Shown here: piece after piece, positions 35,687-40,781 of the stretch
Position numbering within the stretch: position 1 is the first letter of the stretch
Layout of the letters: every line of letters starts with the position of its first letter
IMG/VR virus record: IMGVR_UViG_3300042881_002368
Location: 1 to 40,781 of that record
Reading direction: 5' to 3' (one strand)
Source: a virus
DNA length: 40,781 nt
Program-made: the position numbers and the translations under genes
Notes under the pieces: generated by a model
Database searches by the model: none
What the model was told of the DNA's origin: nothing
The model's input: the letters and a program-made list of their open reading frames with translations, nothing else

Positions 35687-36025
35687 ATGGAAAAGAAAAA
35701 AATTGGAGAAGTTACCAAAACTTTAAGATATGGTCAATCACCATCCACCAAAATTAAAAAGATTGTCAATACACCAACTTATGAAACAAATGGTGAATAT
35801 CTTTTAATTGTTAAAGATGTTGATAAATGTACAATTACTTTGGATGGTTATACCACAGAATCTGTTAAAATTAAAGTTTTAACCAAAACAAGTATTATTC
35901 CAAAATATTCTTTAATAGATGAACAATATAATGAAATTGAAATTGATAATGGAGCTTGTGTTGAACTTGAATATGTTGAAGGCGGTTGGTATATAATCTC
36001 CTCAGATGGAATGAAATTAGAATAA
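35687..36025 (+). CDS. Small beta-rich protein, possibly virion or fibre-associated
   Basis: 112 residues, not assigned. After a lysine-rich start it is almost all beta strand: EYLLIVKDVDKCTITLDGYT, VKIKVLTKTSIIP, and a C-terminal IEIDNGACVELEYVEGGWYIISSDG. The last segment resembles the closing strands of phage fibre and decoration proteins (GASVxLxYxxxxWxIIS). It is a separate gene 56 nt after the acidic protein, followed at once by a terminator. The upstream sequence ATATCTATAATATGG resembles the shared late element only weakly. Confidence 0.7.
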   Translation: MEKKKIGEVTKTLRYGQSPSTKIKKIVNTPTYETNGEYLLIVKDVDKCTITLDGYTTESVKIKVLTKTSIIPKYSLIDEQYNEIEIDNGACVELEYVEGGWYIISSDGMKLE

Positions 36026-36031
36026 AAATTT

Positions 36032-36058
36032 AACCCCACCTTTTGAGTGGGGTTTTTT
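36032..36058 (+). terminator. Rho-independent terminator of plus-strand gene cluster
   Basis: AACCCCAC pairs with GTGGGGTT around a 7-nt loop, followed by six T. It lies directly after the stop at 36025 and before the convergent gene end at 36062. Confidence 0.9.
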
Positions 36059-36061
36059 ATT

Positions 36062-36385
36062 TTAGTATTCACCTACATCAGCAAACGCATCACTTAATTG
36101 TTTACACGTAAAATCATCATAACCAATTTCAAGATTATTCTTTTCATATTTTATTTTAACAATTCCATTTTTAGTTAATAATTTAAAATTATTATCCACT
36201 TTTATTTTTTTTGGAGTGTTTAATTCTAAATTAATACCATTAATTTTTGCAGTACCTTTCTTTAAAGTGAATTCTGCATATTTACCTGAACAAAAATCTA
36301 AACCAAAATTATCTGATTCTTCTTTAATTACTCTTTTCACCAATCTTATTAAATCGGATTCTGTTAATCTTACTATTTTTCTCAT
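36062..36385 (-). CDS. Small protein with strong packaging-type leader
   Basis: 107 residues from the ATG at 36385. A longer frame reaches 36505 but would run through the polymerase terminator, so the shorter start is chosen. The leader MRKIVRLTES, DLIRLVKRVIKE (residues 1-22) is the clearest of the shared amphipathic leaders, ending I-K-E. The mature part is a small beta protein (YAEFTLKKGTAKINGINLELN, IVKIKYEKNNLEIGYDDFTC) with two cysteines. It has its own palindromic late-type element 20 nt upstream. Convergent to the plus-strand cluster across a terminator. Function unknown; internal virion protein inferred. Confidence 0.78.
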   Translation of the reverse strand: MRKIVRLTESDLIRLVKRVIKEESDNFGLDFCSGKYAEFTLKKGTAKINGINLELNTPKKIKVDNNFKLLTKNGIVKIKYEKNNLEIGYDDFTCKQLSDAFADVGEY

Positions 36386-36393
36386 ATTTTTTT

Positions 36394-36406
36394 TATTTAT
36401 AAATAT
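36394..36406 (-). promoter_or_regulatory. Candidate late promoter element, palindromic
   Basis: Minus-strand GTGATATTTATAAATAAAAA, with TATTTAT 20 nt before the ATG at 36385. It contains the palindrome TATTTATAAATA also found at 31197-31208 and starts 10 nt after the polymerase terminator. Confidence 0.55.
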
Positions 36407-36415
36407 CACATCAAT

Positions 36416-36440
36416 AAAAAAACACCATTTAAATGGTGTT
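36416..36440 (-). terminator. Terminator after DNA polymerase gene
   Basis: AACACCATTTAAATGGTGTT is a perfect inverted repeat, with seven A on one side and seven T on the other, so it can work in both directions. It lies 4 nt after the polymerase stop. Confidence 0.88.
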
Positions 36441-36443
36441 TTT

Positions 36444-39245
36444 TTATTGGTCAATATAACTTTCCCATCCTTCTTCTGCCAAGTCATAAATATAGTTGGG
36501 GTCAATTCCTCTCTTCTCCCAATACTCCAATTCCTTTGGTTCTAAATCTAATAAGTCTTCTTGGATTCTATCTTGGTCTTTTTCTTCAAATGGAACACCA
36601 TTAATCAATTCACATTGTTGACTTGTGAAGAAAGTTCTTTTCTCAGGATTATCAACAATTAAGTTATCTCTAATATCTTGTTTAAATACAATCAATAAAG
36701 GTTCAATACGATTATTGAATGTTGTTATTGCTCTTGGTACATTGTAATCCCCAGTCATATTAGGATTGTTTTCAATGTCGTTTGAATTTAACATATAACA
36801 ATTAAGTTGAATAACAGAATCAATTTGGTCTGAATTAATTTTAGTATTTTGGAAATAAGTTTTTAATTGTTCTTCACTCCATCCTTTTTTTGGTTTGTTT
36901 ACTTTTTGTACATCTCCGTGACTTGCTTTAGTTCCATTATTAACATAATAAATTACTTCACCAAGATTAACTTTTAGATTGTGTTTAATTACCAATTCCA
37001 TATGAGCCATTCTAGACATAGCACCACCTGATTTAGTTGTTTGTTTTGACCTATCAATATAATCTTTGATACTTAATTTTACTTTTGCTCTTTGGGCAAT
37101 TTTAAGGAGTGGGATTTCTTTATTGTAAATCTTTGTAAGGTATTCATAATACCACTCAACAAATTGTTGACCTTCACCCTCTAATAAAAGTTTGATAGCT
37201 TTATCCAAGAAATCCTCAATATATAATGGAAGTTTTTTGGATTTGATTGAATTACCTGTAAGTTTAACTTTACCATTATGTTCCATTGTGGCATAATTCT
37301 TCCTTGCCAAGTTAATACAAGATTTCCAAGTACCATCGCAATCAAGGGCCATTGCCCCCCTCATAAATATATCATTATACTCCGCAACATCAGCGTCATA
37401 ACCTCGATATTCTTTATCTTTCTTAACTTTCCAATTAAGACCTTTACCTATATAAACTCTGTTATCAACACCACCTTCAGGTAATGAGAAGTTCTGACCA
37501 TCCGTATCACACACAAGTGGAGTATAACCTTTCTTAATAAAGAACTTTGACATCTGACGAAGATATTGTCTTCCAGTACAAGTAATCTGTTCACCCATAA
37601 ACATATCGCCCCATGGGAATACTTGTGGAGCTGATAATGCACCAAATAGCGAGTTTATAAAAATCTTTATAGGGAGTTGTTTTCTATCATAAGAGAGAGA
37701 TTTTTTCTTATCTTTTTCATACCACTCTGCCGCCAAGTTCTTATAGTTAATACGGGCATTTCTAAAATAACCTAACTTACCTTTCATTGCCCCCATTATA
37801 TCACAAGTTGGGAATACATCATGAACCAATTGTATTGATGGATATAGAGAAGAAAAGTCAAGCTTTAACACATTCTTTGAATAACCAACTTTAAACAATC
37901 TTGATAACCCCCCAACAAAATCTTTCTTTTGTTCTTTTTGTGGAATTGCCAATTTGTATTTATAAGACCAAGCCAACATCAACATTTTCCAAATCGTTGC
38001 CGTTCCCATGGTTGAAACCCTCTCATAAGTGGTTGGAATCATTGATGCCAACATAAATGTACCTTGATTAAATTCTTCATCCACTTTAAGGGTTTCTTCC
38101 AAGTCATCATCCAAATATCTCTCAACAAGATTGTCACTAGTTGTTTTGATATACACTTTATCGTGTTTTTCACAAATGGAATCAATCTTGGGGTCAACAC
38201 CCACTTTTCTATATTTGCCATTCTCAATATTTAACCAATACTCTTCTTTTTTTGAATAGAATGGTGCAATGTCCAAGTGGTCAATATAAACTCGGTCTTT
38301 GGCTTCAGCATTGATATATTGGGTAATATATTTAAGACCAGCAGATTTGATACTTGAATTGATTGCTTGAGCTCTTCTAACTGAGTGTAGGACATCTATA
38401 ATATTGTATCCCCACATACTAACTTGATTAAAGGATTCAACTTCATTGGCCAACTTTAACATCCCATTAGATTGTTTAAATTTATATTCAGGATGTAGAG
38501 TCTTACAAATCTTTTTAATATCCAAATGTAGAGCTTTACATCTTTCCATAATCCAATACCAGTCGAAGTTGAATGAATTGTATCCACCAATAATACTTGG
38601 TTTAATTTCATCAATTAATCTAAAGAATTCAACTAAACCAGCTCGTTCTTGGTCTTCATTAGAACATTCAATTACTTTTTGTAATCCTTTATTTGTTTTG
38701 ATTCCAATCATAAAGATTCTACCATCCTTCGGTTCTAAGGAGGTAGTTTCTAAGTCGAATCCAAATCTTGTTACATCATTGTATTCTTCATAACCTTTAA
38801 ACAATCTTTTTTCTTTTTGAATAAGGTATTGTTCAACTGGGGGTAGAACTAATATTAAATCCTTGGTTTTTTCACCCCAAGGGTCAACTCCACCTTCTTT
38901 AAAGAATTGCATTAGGTTTCTATAACCTTTAAGGGACTTAACCATAAATTTAAGTCCATTCTCCAATCTTTCATTGTCGCCAGTTTGTAATTTTTCTATT
39001 AGGATTCCGTGTTTTGTCATCGCTTCTTTTTGAAGACCTTTGGATGACTTATAGAAATTAAGACCATGTAAATCACCAACCCAAGCAAAGGCTGTGAATG
39101 TGTCTTTTCTTATTTCTTTTCCTTTACCAGGAATTTCTTTGATTTTAAAAACGGAATCTGTTGCGTAATCGTATTCTACTGCTACGATAAATTGTTCGGG
39201 GTCGTTCCCATTAAGGAACATTTCAATTTGTTCTTGTGATATCAT
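36444..39245 (-). CDS. gp43: DNA polymerase, family B (gp43-like)
   Basis: 933 residues (T4 gp43 has 898). The 3'-5' exonuclease motifs are Exo I FGFDLETTS (D164, E166), Exo II GGYNSFNFDWYW (D228) and Exo III GYNIIDVLHS (D284). Polymerase motifs are A LDFSSLYPSI (D462), B IKIFINSLFGALSAP (K526, N530) and C PLVCDTDGQNF (D579, D581). All metal-binding aspartates are present, so both activities should be intact. Motif C reads DTDG where most family B enzymes have DTDS. It replicates the phage genome with the gp41-like helicase and ssDNA-binding protein. The gene is alone in its block, with a terminator after it. The start codon lies in a long inverted repeat. Confidence 0.97.
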   Translation of the reverse strand: MISQEQIEMFLNGNDPEQFIVAVEYDYATDSVFKIKEIPGKGKEIRKDTFTAFAWVGDLHGLNFYKSSKGLQKEAMTKHGILIEKLQTGDNERLENGLKFMVKSLKGYRNLMQFFKEGGVDPWGEKTKDLILVLPPVEQYLIQKEKRLFKGYEEYNDVTRFGFDLETTSLEPKDGRIFMIGIKTNKGLQKVIECSNEDQERAGLVEFFRLIDEIKPSIIGGYNSFNFDWYWIMERCKALHLDIKKICKTLHPEYKFKQSNGMLKLANEVESFNQVSMWGYNIIDVLHSVRRAQAINSSIKSAGLKYITQYINAEAKDRVYIDHLDIAPFYSKKEEYWLNIENGKYRKVGVDPKIDSICEKHDKVYIKTTSDNLVERYLDDDLEETLKVDEEFNQGTFMLASMIPTTYERVSTMGTATIWKMLMLAWSYKYKLAIPQKEQKKDFVGGLSRLFKVGYSKNVLKLDFSSLYPSIQLVHDVFPTCDIMGAMKGKLGYFRNARINYKNLAAEWYEKDKKKSLSYDRKQLPIKIFINSLFGALSAPQVFPWGDMFMGEQITCTGRQYLRQMSKFFIKKGYTPLVCDTDGQNFSLPEGGVDNRVYIGKGLNWKVKKDKEYRGYDADVAEYNDIFMRGAMALDCDGTWKSCINLARKNYATMEHNGKVKLTGNSIKSKKLPLYIEDFLDKAIKLLLEGEGQQFVEWYYEYLTKIYNKEIPLLKIAQRAKVKLSIKDYIDRSKQTTKSGGAMSRMAHMELVIKHNLKVNLGEVIYYVNNGTKASHGDVQKVNKPKKGWSEEQLKTYFQNTKINSDQIDSVIQLNCYMLNSNDIENNPNMTGDYNVPRAITTFNNRIEPLLIVFKQDIRDNLIVDNPEKRTFFTSQQCELINGVPFEEKDQDRIQEDLLDLEPKELEYWEKRGIDPNYIYDLAEEGWESYIDQ

Positions 39246-39326
39246 TATACTTAATTTTAGATGGTATATTAGCTGTCATACTAAAGTGATGACATTTACC
39301 TTGTCCTTATAAGTATAATGATATCA
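39237..39326 (-). promoter_or_regulatory. 17-bp inverted repeat enclosing the DNA polymerase start codon
   Basis: TGATATCATTATACTTA (39237-39253) and its exact reverse complement (39310-39326) are 56 nt apart. The polymerase ATG (39245-39243) lies within the near arm. Inside the spacer TGTCAT and ATGACA (39274-39279, 39289-39294) form a second small stem. In mRNA this would give a long hairpin masking the start. The far arm also begins ATG and would encode a 6-codon leader (MISLYL). T4 and RB69 gp43 repress their own translation by binding a hairpin before their gene. Confidence 0.6.
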
Positions 39327-39342
39327 TTCTAATTCGTCAATT

Positions 39343-39582
39343 TTATTTTTTAAGTAAAGATAAAAGTTCTTTTTTTTCTTCTCTCGACATTGGTTTGTTC
39401 TTAAACATATTAACAACTTCAGTAATTTCTTCAGAAGTATATTTATTAAGTAACTCAGTTTTTATATTCTTACACTCTATAAGAGTCATTTCATAAGCTT
39501 CTTTTGAGTTATCAACCCAAACATCGTTTTCTAAAGATTGTAGAAACTTATTATCACTTTTTCTTTTAATGTATTGTATCAT
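39343..39582 (-). CDS. Small helical hypothetical protein
   Basis: 79 residues, not recognised. An N-terminal half with a possible strand and tryptophan (KSDNKFLQSLENDVWVDNSK) is followed by three charged helices (AYEMTLIECKNIKTELLNKY, EEITEVVNMFKN, REEKKELLSLLKK). It lies between the fibre-like gene and the polymerase, 97 nt before the polymerase start. There is no late-type element in front of it. A compact sequence with normal codon use and good spacing suggests it is real. Confidence 0.65.
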   Translation of the reverse strand: MIQYIKRKSDNKFLQSLENDVWVDNSKEAYEMTLIECKNIKTELLNKYTSEEITEVVNMFKNKPMSREEKKELLSLLKK

Positions 39583-39606
39583 TTTTTTTCTGTTTTAATT
39601 TTTTTA

Positions 39607-40781
39607 TTAGTCATTGAAAACATAAAATGTTAATGTACTATTAGTACAGAATTGATTTTTAAGATTTGTTGCCATAGTTAAAATTATGTTTCCACCATCA
39701 TCAGAAAACGTACCAAGAAAACTTGTGTTGGTATCTGTATTCAATATGTTAACAACTTCAGGTATGTCATTAACAATAGTACCACCACTTGTGTAAAACG
39801 ATTGAATAAACATATCACCACAGTAAAACTCAATACTTACATTTGTGAAAGGAAATGATGTTGTAGTTCCACTTATTACGATTGGTGTTGTGTTTGTATC
39901 TTGTAGAATTTGAATCTCGATAGGAAAATAATACAAACTATTAGAGACTGATTCAGGAACACTTAAATCAAAAACCGCTAAAAGAATGGTATCGTCTTTT
40001 TCATTAACAGTATAGGGTAATACGAAAGTTTCTATTGCGGTAGGACCAAAAAATGGTATTGCAATATTTCCACCTAAAACAAATGTTGTGCTTCTATTAA
40101 AAGTATTATATAGTGGTCCTGTAATTGAATTAAAAGCGATGTAAATACCTCCCCCCATAAAATCCTCGACCCATTCAATATCATAACCCAAATTGTTTTC
40201 TAACACTTTTACAACTAAATTACCCCTAGATTCTAAAGTAGAACCATTATTCCAATTTGTAGGTAATTCTCCTATTGCGATAAAAACAGAACCTGTTTCA
40301 TTTGGATTCTCGGTAGTTGCACTATCAACTGTTATTGTTATGTCGTTATCTGGACTAACACCCCCAACATTAGTGCCCAATATCGTTATTGTATCACCAC
40401 TTACATAACCATAACCAATGGTAACGATGTTGACTGATTCATAAGCATCATTGTTTACTACGATATCAAACTCAATACCAGAACCTCCACCACTTGTGAA
40501 TCCACCAGAAGTATATGTATTGGTTACCCCAGTTACCGCTGTTCCACTATAACTATATGTAAGAACAACCCCACTCAACGCATTTGCAATATTACTGAAA
40601 TCATCACCACTCTGATAATTTAATATTTCATAGGTTTCGCCTATAATTAAACCACCATTAAAATCACCTAAGTCAGTGCCACTCTGAACACCCAATTGGG
40701 TTAGTAATGCTTTATATGTGGCCAAACTTCCAGTTGTAACTCCAGTGACACTTAAATTTCCATTTATTGTTACGTCACCAT
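39607..40781 (-). CDS. Fibre-like structural protein (partial, N-terminus outside window)
   Basis: At least 391 residues; the frame stays open to the right edge, so the start lies outside. The first visible residues, GDVTINGNLSVTGVTTGSL, are the trimer-type motif found in many phage tail fibres and appendages. Then come LIIGETYEILNYQSGDDFSNI and a beta module (GSGIEFDIVVNNDAYESVN, IGYGYVSGDTITILG, DNDITITV) repeated in many phage structural proteins. The C-terminal part is beta-rich with three cysteines. No enzymatic motif is visible. Its position beside the polymerase and away from the tail operon is unusual and may mark an accessory host-contact gene. The apparent internal start at 40725 is a TTG and is not used. 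Confidence 0.75.
   Translation of the reverse strand, partial: GDVTINGNLSVTGVTTGSLATYKALLTQLGVQSGTDLGDFNGGLIIGETYEILNYQSGDDFSNIANALSGVVLTYSYSGTAVTGVTNTYTSGGFTSGGGSGIEFDIVVNNDAYESVNIVTIGYGYVSGDTITILGTNVGGVSPDNDITITVDSATTENPNETGSVFIAIGELPTNWNNGSTLESRGNLVVKVLENNLGYDIEWVEDFMGGGIYIAFNSITGPLYNTFNRSTTFVLGGNIAIPFFGPTAIETFVLPYTVNEKDDTILLAVFDLSVPESVSNSLYYFPIEIQILQDTNTTPIVISGTTTSFPFTNVSIEFYCGDMFIQSFYTSGGTIVNDIPEVVNILNTDTNTSFLGTFSDDGGNIILTMATNLKNQFCTNSTLTFYVFND

Noticed and set aside
36386-36505. Upstream extension of the small leader-bearing gene to 36505
   Set aside because: The extension would cross the polymerase terminator and promoter element; the leader MRKIVRLTES starts at 36385.

Overview
The window is part of the genome of a large contractile-tailed phage (T4-like myovirus). 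The DNA is strongly AT-rich. Genes are tightly packed, and most start codons follow A/T-rich leaders with no Shine-Dalgarno sequence. This, together with a Bacteroidota-type Ig-like insertion in the tail sheath, suggests a Bacteroidota host; the host assignment is inference. No rRNA, tRNA, CRISPR array, integrase or insertion sequence was seen.

Layout. (1) Positions 1-5252, minus strand: a replication and recombination operon in the order gp32-like ssDNA-binding protein, a small unknown, UvsX recombinase, a C5-cytosine DNA methyltransferase, a 5'-3' exonuclease (RNase H type), an unknown, and a gp41/DnaB-type helicase cut by the window edge. (2) 5328-28552, minus strand: the tail module, read from high to low coordinate. 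It holds a gp14-like neck protein, a gp15-like terminator, an enlarged sheath (gp18), a HAD-type phosphatase, the tube (gp19), a gp26-like protein with an apparent +1 frameshift extension, the tape measure, a giant tube-cap/baseplate protein with an OmpA-like domain, a gp53/LysM-like wedge protein, a 2312-residue baseplate hub-like protein, and two small proteins, one of them polyproline-repeat rich. A tiny ribbon-helix-helix-like gene lies antisense between sheath and terminator. (3) 28600-36385, mixed strands: a SNF2-type helicase, a gp13-like neck protein, and several accessory genes. One accessory gene is an 897-residue polyprotein with a complete Mn-type superoxide dismutase followed by two related nuclease-like modules. 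(4) 36444-40781, minus strand: family B DNA polymerase (gp43), a small unknown, and a fibre-like protein running off the right end.

Three patterns go beyond ordinary annotation. First, six otherwise unrelated proteins begin with short amphipathic leaders ending in an (I/L)-x-E site. This resembles the capsid-targeting peptides that T4 prohead protease removes from packaged internal proteins. In the superoxide dismutase polyprotein such sites also fall exactly between domains, suggesting a set of virion-packaged proteins. Second, an element AATATTTATnnTAAA recurs a short distance upstream of late and accessory genes, often just after a terminator hairpin, and is absent from the replication operon; it is a candidate late promoter. 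Third, the DNA polymerase start codon lies inside one arm of a 17-bp perfect inverted repeat, a candidate autoregulatory operator.
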